This document shows, piece by piece, positions 10,351 through 22,426 of a stretch of 64,000 bases of DNA. The position numbers were made by a program, and so were the translations under genes. Each line of letters starts with the position of its first letter. Position 1 is the stretch's first letter. The stretch comes from Lachnospiraceae bacterium EP-SM-12S-S03 (lineage in GTDB: Bacteria > Bacillota > Clostridia > Lachnospirales > Lachnospiraceae), in NCBI GenBank assembly GCA_020540725.1, contig JAJBSL010000004.1, positions 62,001 to 126,000 of the forward strand, given 5' to 3'. The notes under the pieces were generated by a model, which saw only the letters and a program-made list of their open reading frames with translations, was not told the DNA's origin and searched no databases.

Positions 10351-11398
10351 CTTTATCTCCCATTAAAGTGTTCCACTTCTCCAGAATCGCAGTTCTTTCT
10401 TTTCCAAAAAGTGACAAGTCTTCTTTCATAAGCTGGCTTTGATCAAAATCTAACTCTAAACCTTTGATGCCTGGTTTTACAAGAAGACATGTATTCTTCT
10501 GATCGATTTCTGCTAATTGTTTCATATTCTCATCATCTGAATAGAACCACTCAATAAATGCTTTTGCTGCCTCTGTATTCTCAGCATTGGCAAATGCAGC
10601 CACACCTTCCGGTACATATGGCATTCCATCTGTCGGATAAACAATACTTACATCCGCTGTCTCTTTCAGTTCATCCAATGTTCCATCAATATATGTGATA
10701 CCGATTGCCACTTCACCTGCTGCTACCTTTGTACTCGGATCAGCACCACGTTTAGAGTAATATGTAATATTCTCATTTAACTTGTTAAAATAATCCCATC
10801 CTGCATCACCTTTTGTCTGAAGGAGTGCATTTACAACTGCATAGTTTGTCCCTGAAATTGCCGGATTGGACATGAGGATTTCTCCTTTGTATTCCGGTTT
10901 TGTAAGATCATCCCAAGACTTTGGAGCTTCCAATCCCTTTTCCTTCAAAATGTCATTGTTTACAATAAATCCAACAACAGTGATTCCTTTTGAAAACCAA
11001 TAGTTTTCACTGTCTTTGTAATCTGCCGCAAGATCATCTGCTGCATCAAAATCCACTTTCTCTAGAAGGTTATTCTCTTTTGCATCCATAAATGCATCAA
11101 TACCGCCACCGAACCAAAGATCTGCCGCCGGTGTTCCCCCTTCTGCCTTTAATTTCGAGAGAACTTCACCGGAAGACATAGAGATAAACTCAACCTTCGG
11201 TCCTACTTCCTCGGTAAACTTATCAAATAATGGCTGATAGTTCTCACTTGTAGCAATTACTTTTAAAGTTCCGCTCAATTTTTTTGAATCTTCTTTTTTT
11301 GTTCCTTCAGACTCTTTTTTATCTGTTCCACATGCTGCAAGAGCTAATGACATCACAAGCACCAAAAGAGCCGCAAGTAAACGTTTTCCTTTTTTCAT
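10340..11398 (-). CDS. ABC transporter solute-binding lipoprotein (FbpA-like)
   Basis: 352 residues. The lipoprotein signal ends in a LAAC lipobox at about residues 20-23, so the protein is tethered to the outer face of the membrane. The mature part is a periplasmic-binding-protein type 2 fold of the iron(III)/phosphonate group. A YY pair (ITYYSKRG) sits near where FbpA proteins bind iron, which is suggestive but not proof. First gene of a three-gene operon with overlapping permease and ATPase. A possible promoter (TTGTGT, 17 bases, TATAGT) lies upstream; I see no clear Fur box. Confidence 0.9.
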   Translation of the reverse strand: MKKGKRLLAALLVLVMSLALAACGTDKKESEGTKKEDSKKLSGTLKVIATSENYQPLFDKFTEEVGPKVEFISMSSGEVLSKLKAEGGTPAADLWFGGGIDAFMDAKENNLLEKVDFDAADDLAADYKDSENYWFSKGITVVGFIVNNDILKEKGLEAPKSWDDLTKPEYKGEILMSNPAISGTNYAVVNALLQTKGDAGWDYFNKLNENITYYSKRGADPSTKVAAGEVAIGITYIDGTLDELKETADVSIVYPTDGMPYVPEGVAAFANAENTEAAKAFIEWFYSDDENMKQLAEIDQKNTCLLVKPGIKGLELDFDQSQLMKEDLSLFGKERTAILEKWNTLMGDKGEE

Positions 11399-11518
11399 TC
11401 TACTTTCCTCCTGCTAAATTATCCATTTAAACTTAAATACTATATCACACGATATCAAAATACACAAATTGATTTTTACTATAAATAACACTGTATTTAT
11501 AGAGATTTTCTATTACTT

Positions 11519-11543
11519 AAAAAGATTGCACATCTGTGCAATC
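11519..11543 (-). terminator. Second hairpin terminator in the murA-fbpA gap
   Basis: Perfect stem 11524-11531 with 11536-11543 and T run at 11519-11523 on the minus strand. The 250-base gap 11399-11650 also has a 9-bp inverted repeat (11575-11583 with 11597-11605); no gene is visible in it. Confidence 0.7.
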
Positions 11544-11607
11544 TGCGCATCCCCACACGAAGTGTGTTTTCTATGATATAGGATTCCGAAGAAATTTCCT
11601 ATATCAC

Positions 11608-11640
11608 AAAAAGGAAGCACCGACAATTTTCAATGCTTCC
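11608..11640 (-). terminator. Terminator of murA
   Basis: 7-bp stem 11613-11619 with 11634-11640, then five T on the minus strand, 10 bases past the murA stop. Confidence 0.8.
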
Positions 11641-11650
11641 TTCCAATTCT

Positions 11651-12943
11651 TTATCCTACTTTAAACTGAAATTTCTGGATATCTTTCTCGCTTGCAACCT
11701 TCTCGATCATACCGCCGAGACTTCTGATCTTCTCTTCGAATCTCTCATATCCTCTCTGGATATAAACAATATCATCTACAATTGTAATTCCATCGGCCGC
11801 AAGACCGGCTATTACAAGTGCCGCTCCCGCTCTTAAATCCGGAGCGCTTACCCTTGCTCCCGAAAACCCTTCCACGCCTTCTATCGTAGCAGAATTTCCT
11901 TCAATCTTAATATTCGCTCCCATTCTTGCAAGCTCGTCTAAATACTTAAAACGATTCTCAAAAATGCTCTCTGTAATTGTGCTTGTTCCATTACATAACG
12001 CAAGGGTCACACCGATCTGTGGCTGCATGTCTGTTGGAAATCCAGGATATGGCAACGTCTTCACCTGTGTATGATTCAATCTGCCTTTGGATACAACTCG
12101 TACTGCGTCATCAAATTCTTCCACTTCACAGCCAATCTCTACTAACTTAGCTGTTGTTGCCTCTAAATGTTTCGGAATAACATTCATAACTGTGACATCA
12201 CCTTTAGTAGCTGCCGCTGCAAACATGAATGTTCCCGCCTCGATCTGGTCCGGAATAATAGAGTATTCTGCCTTATGAAGTTTCTTCACACCTCTGATCT
12301 TGATAATATCCGTTCCTGCGCCTTTGATATTTGCTCCCATACTGTTCAGGAAATTCGCAACATCAACAACGTGCGGCTCCTTTGCCACATTCTCCATAAT
12401 CGTCAGGCCGTCAGCCATAGCTGCTGCCATCATCACATTGATCGTTGCCCCAACGCTTACCACGTCAAAATAAAGATGTGTTCCTCTTAATTGTTCTGCT
12501 TCCGCAATAATCTTTCCATGTTCGATGACAACATCCGCCCCTAACGCCTTGAACCCTTTCAAATGTTGGTCGATCGGTCTGCTTCCAATGTTGCATCCTC
12601 CCGGGAGCGCCACTTCTGCTTTGTTATATTTTCCAAGTAAAGCACCTAATAAGTAATAGGAAGCTCTGATTTTTTTAATATAATCATATTCTATACTGAA
12701 ATCACCGATTCCACTTCCGTTAATTCTTACTGTATGCCGATCGATACGCTGAACCATTGCACCAATTCCTGATATGGCTTCTAATAAAACGTTGATATCA
12801 TTTACATCCGGCAGATTATCAATCGTCACCGTCTCGTCTGTCATAATTGCAGCCGCAAGAATCGCAAGAGCCGCATTTTTAGCACCGCCAATCTGCACTT
12901 CCCCTACAAGCGGTGTTCCTCCCTTAATAATATATTGCTCCAT
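11651..12943 (-). CDS. murA: UDP-N-acetylglucosamine 1-carboxyvinyltransferase
   Basis: 430 residues. Catalyses the first committed step of peptidoglycan synthesis: enolpyruvyl transfer from PEP to UDP-GlcNAc. The catalytic Cys117 is in LPGGCNIGSRPIDQHLKG, so the enzyme should be sensitive to fosfomycin, and the substrate-binding Lys22 is in IGGAKNAA. Starts at ATG 12943. Stands alone between terminators and is not adjacent to other mur genes. Confidence 0.98.
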   Translation of the reverse strand: MEQYIIKGGTPLVGEVQIGGAKNAALAILAAAIMTDETVTIDNLPDVNDINVLLEAISGIGAMVQRIDRHTVRINGSGIGDFSIEYDYIKKIRASYYLLGALLGKYNKAEVALPGGCNIGSRPIDQHLKGFKALGADVVIEHGKIIAEAEQLRGTHLYFDVVSVGATINVMMAAAMADGLTIMENVAKEPHVVDVANFLNSMGANIKGAGTDIIKIRGVKKLHKAEYSIIPDQIEAGTFMFAAAATKGDVTVMNVIPKHLEATTAKLVEIGCEVEEFDDAVRVVSKGRLNHTQVKTLPYPGFPTDMQPQIGVTLALCNGTSTITESIFENRFKYLDELARMGANIKIEGNSATIEGVEGFSGARVSAPDLRAGAALVIAGLAADGITIVDDIVYIQRGYERFEEKIRSLGGMIEKVASEKDIQKFQFKVG

Positions 12944-13086
12944 ATTGCACCTCGATTATTTAGTATTTATTACAAATTTATTATAGATTTTTTGCTAATA
13001 ATTTACGCTGTTTTTACGCATAGTCTTTATATAGTATAACATAAAATCTCTATTTGTAAAACATTTTTCTTTTTGACTTATCTTTC

Positions 13087-13521
13087 CTAATTCCATCCCG
13101 GATAAAACTGTCTTCTTTTTCGACGATGCTCTGTTCTTCTTCGCATGAGTTCGTGAAGAAGCAATACTTCTACAATTTCTCTGATGTTTTGGTCCCTTCC
13201 ACGTCTTCTGTTTCTCTGCTGCGCCTCCATCCTGTCGTCCAACGGCTCTGTTTCCTCCATATCTTCCAGACCTATTTCCTTTATCCGGTTGCAGACACGG
13301 CTGCACATCATCCGTACACTCAACATATCCGGATATTCATCATAAATCATACTCCCTTCATATTCCATCCTGTCACACTCATCTTCCACAAATGGCAGAA
13401 TCCGTTTCACTTCATCCGGATACATACTTTTCATGTATTCTACATCCTGTCTTTCTTTTCTTTCGTCATCATACTCAAGCGGCATAGGGTATGCCATATA
13501 ATAAGGCAATTTGTAATCCAT
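13087..13521 (-). CDS. Conserved hypothetical protein, acidic then Arg-rich
   Basis: 144 residues from the ATG at 13521 (GGGAG eight bases upstream); an in-frame ATG eight codons earlier lacks a site. N-terminus MDYKLPYYMAYPMPL, a middle rich in Asp/Glu with two Cys, and a basic C-terminus (RRNRRRGRD, RRKRRQF). No membrane segment or signal peptide. I recall similar proteins only as uncharacterised Lachnospiraceae entries. It follows the atp operon terminator and ends 143 bases before murA; no clear promoter was found. Confidence 0.75.
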   Translation of the reverse strand: MDYKLPYYMAYPMPLEYDDERKERQDVEYMKSMYPDEVKRILPFVEDECDRMEYEGSMIYDEYPDMLSVRMMCSRVCNRIKEIGLEDMEETEPLDDRMEAQQRNRRRGRDQNIREIVEVLLLHELMRRRTEHRRKRRQFYPGWN

Positions 13522-13602
13522 TCCAACAGCTCCCTCTCTATCCATTCTGCTTTATCATATGCCAAATCCCAAAAAGTGGTGAATAACCGACATTACAAAA
13601 CA

Positions 13603-13644
13603 AACACACCGGGGAGCATGACACATGCAGCTCCACGGTGTGTT
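13603..13644 (-). terminator. Terminator of the atp operon
   Basis: 9-bp stem (13603-13611 with 13636-13644) with a long loop, directly after atpC; the minus-strand 3' side is T-rich. Confidence 0.7.
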
Positions 13645-13660
13645 GTTTATACGTTCTACT

Positions 13661-14059
13661 TTATTTCGTTGCATTGATTCTCGCAATCGCTCTTTTCAGA
13701 GCGGCCTGTGCTCTTCTTACGTCCATGTTCGGTCCGTTGTGACTGAGACGTTCTTCCGCACGTTTCTTTGCTTCTTTCGCACGTTCTACGTCGATTTCGT
13801 CCGGCCACTGAGCATCCTCTGCAAGTACTGTGATCTTATCCTGCAGGATTTCCAGAAATCCTCCAAGGATTGCCGCTTTCTTCACTTCTGTTCCATTGTG
13901 AATATTCATAACACATGGCTCTAAGATTGTAGTAAGCGGAATATGGTTTTTGTAAACACCCATTCCTCCTTCAACCGATGTGAATTCGAGGAAATCAGCT
14001 TCTCCCTCAAAAAACATGGCATCCGGAGAGATAATTTTTAATTCAAATACCTCTGCCAT
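13661..14059 (-). CDS. atpC: F-type ATP synthase epsilon subunit
   Basis: 132 residues: N-terminal beta-sandwich and C-terminal helical hairpin (AKEAKKRAEERL, RAQAALKRAIARINA). Part of the central stalk with gamma; inhibits ATP hydrolysis. Last gene of the operon, 11 bases after atpD. Confidence 0.97.
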   Translation of the reverse strand: MAEVFELKIISPDAMFFEGEADFLEFTSVEGGMGVYKNHIPLTTILEPCVMNIHNGTEVKKAAILGGFLEILQDKITVLAEDAQWPDEIDVERAKEAKKRAEERLSHNGPNMDVRRAQAALKRAIARINATK

Positions 14060-14070
14060 AGGAACACCTC

Positions 14071-16349
<2,279 letters not shown>

Positions 16350-16368
16350 GACAATTCTCCTCTACTAA

Positions 16369-17898
<1,530 letters not shown>

Positions 17899-18444
17899 TT
17901 ATACCTGAATACTTCTTAAATTCTTTGACAGCTCATACAGCTTTGTCTTAATGCTGCTGTCCACAACTCTGTCTCCGATACGGATGACCATCCCACCGAT
18001 CAGGCTCGGGTCTACCGAATAGTTCATCTCAAAGCTTTCGTAACGAGTTGTTTCGAGAAGTCTTTTCTCCACAGCACCTTTCTGCACCTCTGTCAGCGCA
18101 ACTGCTGTTGTTACAAATGCACTGCCAATTCTCTTTTCTTCTTTTACAAGTCCAATGAAATAGTCAAAAACCGACATCATGTCAGCCGAGTGACCCTTGG
18201 AAATAAGAAGTGCCATAAGCCCTATAATTTCTTTCTCTACATGACCTGTAAAAGCTTCTTCGATAAGATTGATCTTATCTTCCTTGATAATCTTCGGATT
18301 ATCCATTAATTTCTGAAGCTCTCCGTTCTGGGATAAAACTTCTTTCACTCCCTGCACTTCTTCATAAAATGCATCTACACGGTTTTCTTCTAAAGCTACA
18401 GAAAATAATGCATCTCCGTATGTTTTAGAAACTAACTTAGCCAT
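17899..18444 (-). CDS. atpH: F-type ATP synthase delta subunit
   Basis: 181 residues. OSCP-type subunit joining the b-stalk to the top of F1. The C-terminal segment SLIGGMVIRIGDRVVDSSI is the conserved delta signature. Overlaps atpF by 13 bases. Confidence 0.96.
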   Translation of the reverse strand: MAKLVSKTYGDALFSVALEENRVDAFYEEVQGVKEVLSQNGELQKLMDNPKIIKEDKINLIEEAFTGHVEKEIIGLMALLISKGHSADMMSVFDYFIGLVKEEKRIGSAFVTTAVALTEVQKGAVEKRLLETTRYESFEMNYSVDPSLIGGMVIRIGDRVVDSSIKTKLYELSKNLRSIQV

Positions 18445-18947
18445 GTACTGTCACCCATTTCTTTCAATGTCTCTTCAATTAGATCATCCTGTACATTTGT
18501 ATCAATTGAAGCTGTCACAACTTTTCCTGCCATCATAGATGCAATGGAAATGATCTCTTGCTTCATATCGTCCAATGCGCGCTTCTTCTCTAATTCGATT
18601 TCCGTATTTCCACGCTGAATAATACGGGCTGCCTCTTCTTTCGCTTCCGCAATGATCTTCGCTTCATTCTGCATCGCTTTCTTGCGGGCCGCGCTTAAGA
18701 TTTCCTGCGCTTCTTTATCTACTTCTTTTAGTTTCTTCTCGTACTCATCCTTGTAAGCAGCAGCTTCTTCTTTTTCACGTTTCGCTGATTCCTGATCATC
18801 AAGAACGTGTTGTCTTCTTGTCTCTAAGAGCTTTCTTGCCGGCTCAAATAAGAGATATGACAGGAACGTGAACATGACGAACATACTGATTGCAAGCACA
18901 ACCGCATCGAAAAGAAATTGTGCGTCAAGCGTAAATAAACGATCCAA
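18432..18947 (-). CDS. atpF: F-type ATP synthase b subunit
   Basis: 171 residues: one membrane segment at about 12-32 and a long charged coiled coil, the peripheral stator stalk. Starts at TTG 18947 with AAGGAGG seven bases upstream. Confidence 0.96.
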   Translation of the reverse strand: MDRLFTLDAQFLFDAVVLAISMFVMFTFLSYLLFEPARKLLETRRQHVLDDQESAKREKEEAAAYKDEYEKKLKEVDKEAQEILSAARKKAMQNEAKIIAEAKEEAARIIQRGNTEIELEKKRALDDMKQEIISIASMMAGKVVTASIDTNVQDDLIEETLKEMGDSTWLS

Positions 18948-19004
18948 GGTCCAGCCTCCTTCCTCATTATTTTAAAGTTTTAAAATATACCCTCTTCGTT
19001 ATTC

Positions 19005-19307
<303 letters not shown>

Positions 19308-19311
19308 CTAT

Positions 19312-20031
19312 TTAGTTGTTTTGAGGCATCTTGTCTTTGACAAATACCATAGTCAACATACAGAATACGTATGTCTGAATTGCTCCGGAAAAGATATCAA
19401 AATAGATATGCAGGAATCCCGGCCATGCAATCGCTATATTGGACAGAAGTCCATAGAGCAGAGCCATAATTACGGTTCCTGACAATACATTTCCGAACAA
19501 ACGCAATGATAATGAAAATGGCACTGCGATTTCACCAATTAAGTTAATTGGGAATAAAAACGGCAGCGGCTTAAACAAATCAGTAAATGCACCGAACTTA
19601 TTGTATCTGATGTTGTTCGTCTGAATTAAGAAGAACGTAATCACACCAAGCGGGAATGTCACACCATAATCGGCTGTCGGCGGACGAAGTCCTAACAAAC
19701 CTGAAAGGTTACTAACCAAAAGGAAAATAAATAACGTTCCGATATAGTTCCTGTACGGTATTCCATTCTTGCCCATACTGCCATGCACCATACCATCCAG
19801 CATCTCGACAATCAGTTCCACTACATTCTGAAATTTCCCCGGTTTTCCATCGACGACTTTGAGCTTTGCTCTTGCCACGAAACCGAAGATGATCAGACCG
19901 ATGCAGATTATAAACAGACTGACATGAGTTGTTGTAAGGTATAACTCCTGACCAAAAAGATGAAACTTTACAAGACTGTGTATCATAAAGTCTGCTTCTT
20001 TGGCCGCTAATACTCCTAGTCCATTTCCCAC
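19312..20031 (-). CDS. atpB: F-type ATP synthase a subunit
   Basis: 239 residues, about five or six membrane helices. Stator channel that feeds ions to the c ring; the essential Arg is in the helix FSLSLRLFGNVLSG. Starts at GTG 20031 behind AAAGGAGGGG. Confidence 0.97.
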   Translation of the reverse strand: MGNGLGVLAAKEADFMIHSLVKFHLFGQELYLTTTHVSLFIICIGLIIFGFVARAKLKVVDGKPGKFQNVVELIVEMLDGMVHGSMGKNGIPYRNYIGTLFIFLLVSNLSGLLGLRPPTADYGVTFPLGVITFFLIQTNNIRYNKFGAFTDLFKPLPFLFPINLIGEIAVPFSLSLRLFGNVLSGTVIMALLYGLLSNIAIAWPGFLHIYFDIFSGAIQTYVFCMLTMVFVKDKMPQNN

Positions 20032-20061
20032 ACGTTTCCCCTCCTTTACTTAGATTTTTTT

Positions 20062-20210
20062 GTAACTGTTCAGTCATGCACAATTTTTAATTCGAGTGAA
20101 ATTCTGCTTGTAAACTCAATTTTTAAAACAAGCTGTATATGGCGCTCTGCCATATGCGAGAGTTCTAACTGCAAAGCAAAGAACTCGGGTGTAAATGGTT
20201 GAACAGTTAC
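20062..20210. repeat. 149-bp inverted-repeat element between atpI and atpB
   Basis: Ends are a perfect 11-bp inverted repeat (GTAACTGTTCA at 20062-20072, complement at 20200-20210). Inside is a central 7-bp hairpin (20137-20143 with 20149-20155) and another (20160-20166 with 20180-20186). In addition, 12 bases at 20108-20119 are the inverted copy of 20217-20228 in the atpI tail. It resembles a MITE-like element or a structured intercistronic RNA; it carries no gene. Confidence 0.6.
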
Positions 20211-20602
20211 CTTGTTTTGAGTTTACAAAATACCCGATGTGTTATAGGCTGTATATAAGCCCCTATCTTCAACCCCATAACTCCAACTAACAGAGTGATT
20301 GGATTTCCAACTTCATAATAAATAGTCGCTCCAAAAAGGATTGCTACAAGAACATATCTCAAAGCATAGCCCTTACGCATATGTTTTACTGCTCCTCTTT
20401 CATCATAATCAAGTGCATCCTCGATTGTTCGCTTCATATGGACTCCCATAAGTGCACCTGCTCCGATACCGATCCAAAGACCAATCGAGGTATATAGCAA
20501 TCTCTCCATATCCACAATCAGACATATAATTTGGGCTGCTGCTCCGTAGCATAGCATACCACAAAGCAATTCTTTTAAAGTCTCGTCTGCAGAATTATTC
20601 AT
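20207..20602 (-). CDS. atpI: ATP synthase subunit I
   Basis: 131 residues from ATG 20602 (GGAGG nine bases upstream) with four predicted membrane helices. Helps assemble the c ring or import Mg2+ in homologues. Its last codons and stop lie at the edge of the inverted-repeat element, so the C-terminal KLKTR may come from that element. Overlaps atpZ by 8 bases. Confidence 0.8.
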   Translation of the reverse strand: MNNSADETLKELLCGMLCYGAAAQIICLIVDMERLLYTSIGLWIGIGAGALMGVHMKRTIEDALDYDERGAVKHMRKGYALRYVLVAILFGATIYYEVGNPITLLVGVMGLKIGAYIQPITHRVFCKLKTR

Positions 20603-20825
20603 CTTTCTTATCCTCCGGATCTTCATTCGCATGTCTTACAAGATAATATACGTTCCTGAAACCCGCTAGTATTCCCAGAATGATAAGCGGGATAAAAACC
20701 GGTATGGAAAGCTTATCCTCCAGATAAGACCCCAACCAGGTACATAACAGAATCGGCACGATCATGCTGATTCCAACCTGTGAAACAAGAGCAAAGGTAC
20801 GGTACACACTGTTTTTGTATTTCAT
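20595..20825 (-). CDS. atpZ: AtpZ/AtpI-family small membrane protein
   Basis: 76 residues with two membrane helices, first gene of the atp operon. Members of this family sit in front of ATP synthase operons and are proposed to help Ca2+/Mg2+ transport or assembly. The ATG at 20825 is preferred over one at 20831 that is too close to GGAGG. Confidence 0.82.
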   Translation of the reverse strand: MKYKNSVYRTFALVSQVGISMIVPILLCTWLGSYLEDKLSIPVFIPLIILGILAGFRNVYYLVRHANEDPEDKKDE

Positions 20826-20855
20826 ACGCATGCCTCCATAGCAGTCACTGATAAT

Positions 20856-20885
20856 ATTATAACATTCATCTATATCTTCTGTCTA
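20856..20885 (-). promoter_or_regulatory. Promoter of the atp operon
   Basis: TAGACA (20880-20885), 18-base spacer, TATAAT (20856-20861) on the minus strand, about 30 bases before atpZ. Confidence 0.75.
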
Positions 20886-20917
20886 TAATTAGAATATTTT
20901 CTTTTTATTCAGAAGAT

Positions 20918-21415
20918 TTATTCATTCCATTCCAGCCTGTGCAGATGTCCTTCCAAATTCATATGTGCAAATCCATTCTTTCGAAGCGCCTCATATAAAA
21001 CAATTGCAACTGAATTCCCCAAATTCAGGGAACGGATATCCCCCACCATCGGGATACGGATACAATTTTCCTTATGCTCTACCAGAATTTCCTCCGGAAT
21101 CCCTGCGCTTTCTTTTCCGAACATAATGTAGCAATCCGGCTCAAACTCTGCCTCCGTATAAACTTTCGGCGCCTTTGTAGTCGCCATATAAATCTTTGCT
21201 CCAGGATTTTTTTCCATGAAATCATTATAATCAATATACGTCGTCACATCCAGATCATCCCAGTAATCCATGCCGGCACGTTTGATTGCTTTCTCATTCA
21301 GCCGAAATCCCAAAGGTTCGATCAGGTGAAGTCTTGTGTTTGTAGCCACACACGTTCTTCCGATGTTTCCGGTATTTGCCGGAATCTCCGGCTCAAATAA
21401 TACGATATTCAACAT
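20918..21415 (-). CDS. trmL: tRNA (cytidine(34)-2'-O)-methyltransferase
   Basis: 165 residues. Minimal SPOUT knot enzyme that methylates the wobble ribose of tRNA-Leu isoacceptors using SAM. Motifs PANTGNIGRTC, FGKESAGIP and IPMVGDIRSLNLGNSVAI are all present. The ATG at 21415 follows AAAGGAGAGG; an upstream in-frame start is less likely. Confidence 0.95.
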   Translation of the reverse strand: MLNIVLFEPEIPANTGNIGRTCVATNTRLHLIEPLGFRLNEKAIKRAGMDYWDDLDVTTYIDYNDFMEKNPGAKIYMATTKAPKVYTEAEFEPDCYIMFGKESAGIPEEILVEHKENCIRIPMVGDIRSLNLGNSVAIVLYEALRKNGFAHMNLEGHLHRLEWNE

Positions 21416-21437
21416 TTTTCTATCCTCTCCTTTATGC

Positions 21438-22424
21438 TCATACATATATTTTCAGCAATTCGTCCTGGGCAGGCCGGTCAATATACCGCCTCTCTGAATC
21501 ATTCAAAATCACCTTGTCATTGCTATCAGTGAGTTTCCCGATTACAGAAGCTTTCACTCCATTTCTCTCCAGCAACGATGCCAATCCTTCTCCATCATCC
21601 GTTACGAGAAGCACACTGCCTGCCGATGTCATCTGATATGGATTCAGATGGAAATACTCACACACTTCAATGGTCTCCTGCTTTATGGAAATTTTCTTCA
21701 AATCCACTTCCACCCCTGTACCAGAAGCTTCTGCAAGATTCCAAAGTCCCGCAAGAATTCCCCCTTCCGTAACCTGGTGCATGGCAGATACACCGAATTT
21801 CTTCGCAAGATTCAGTTCTTTTGCTGCCATCAAATGCACCCGGAGTCCTTTGATCTGGTCTATGAATACGGGTACAAACCGCTGCGACAACTCCTCTTCT
21901 TTCTCTCTGACAATCCGAAGCATTCCTTCCAAGCCGATCCACTTTGTCAGAACCACGTCCTGTCCCGGTTTCCCCATGGAACTTTGTATCAGTTCACCTG
22001 CCTTCACAGTTCCAATTCCTACCACTGTTACAATAGATTTAGAAATCACAGGACTCACTTCCGCTTTGGTCTGCAGAATCTGTACGTCCTGTTCTTCCGC
22101 CATTTTCTCCGCATACTCTACCATAGCCTTTAGTCTGGATTCATACGCATGCGGCGGAAGAAGAATCGACAGATTCACCCCCACCGGCTCTGCCCCTCTT
22201 GTTATAAGGTCATTCAATGCATGTGCCATGGCGAAAACAGCCAGGTCTTTCTCATCCCCGAAAAGAGATACGTTAGTAAAAACCACCTGTTTCCCTGGTC
22301 CAACATCCATAGCAGAGCACATCTCTTCCACAGACGGAACAAGAACCGCCTCCTCTCTCCTTGTATGCAATTGTTTTAAAATCGAGCGCCGAAGCACTGT
22401 CTGAGATACATTTCCTATTTTCAT
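21438..22424 (-). CDS. AIR synthase-related protein (PurM/HypE-like)
   Basis: About 328 residues with the two-domain ATP-binding fold of PurM, ThiL and HypE: N-terminal FAMAHALNDLITRGAEPVGV and C-terminal GVSAMHQVTEGGILAGLWNL. No HypE C-terminal Cys and no hyp or pur genes nearby, so its substrate is unknown. Its start overlaps the end of the VanW gene by a few bases, suggesting cotranscription. Confidence 0.85.
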   Translation of the reverse strand: MKIGNVSQTVLRRSILKQLHTRREEAVLVPSVEEMCSAMDVGPGKQVVFTNVSLFGDEKDLAVFAMAHALNDLITRGAEPVGVNLSILLPPHAYESRLKAMVEYAEKMAEEQDVQILQTKAEVSPVISKSIVTVVGIGTVKAGELIQSSMGKPGQDVVLTKWIGLEGMLRIVREKEEELSQRFVPVFIDQIKGLRVHLMAAKELNLAKKFGVSAMHQVTEGGILAGLWNLAEASGTGVEVDLKKISIKQETIEVCEYFHLNPYQMTSAGSVLLVTDDGEGLASLLERNGVKASVIGKLTDSNDKVILNDSERRYIDRPAQDELLKIYV

Positions 22425-22426
22425 CA

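Noticed and set aside
12995..13306. Minus-strand frame of 103 codons overlapping the hypothetical gene
   Set aside because: It lies in another frame of the better-supported gene with a good start site.
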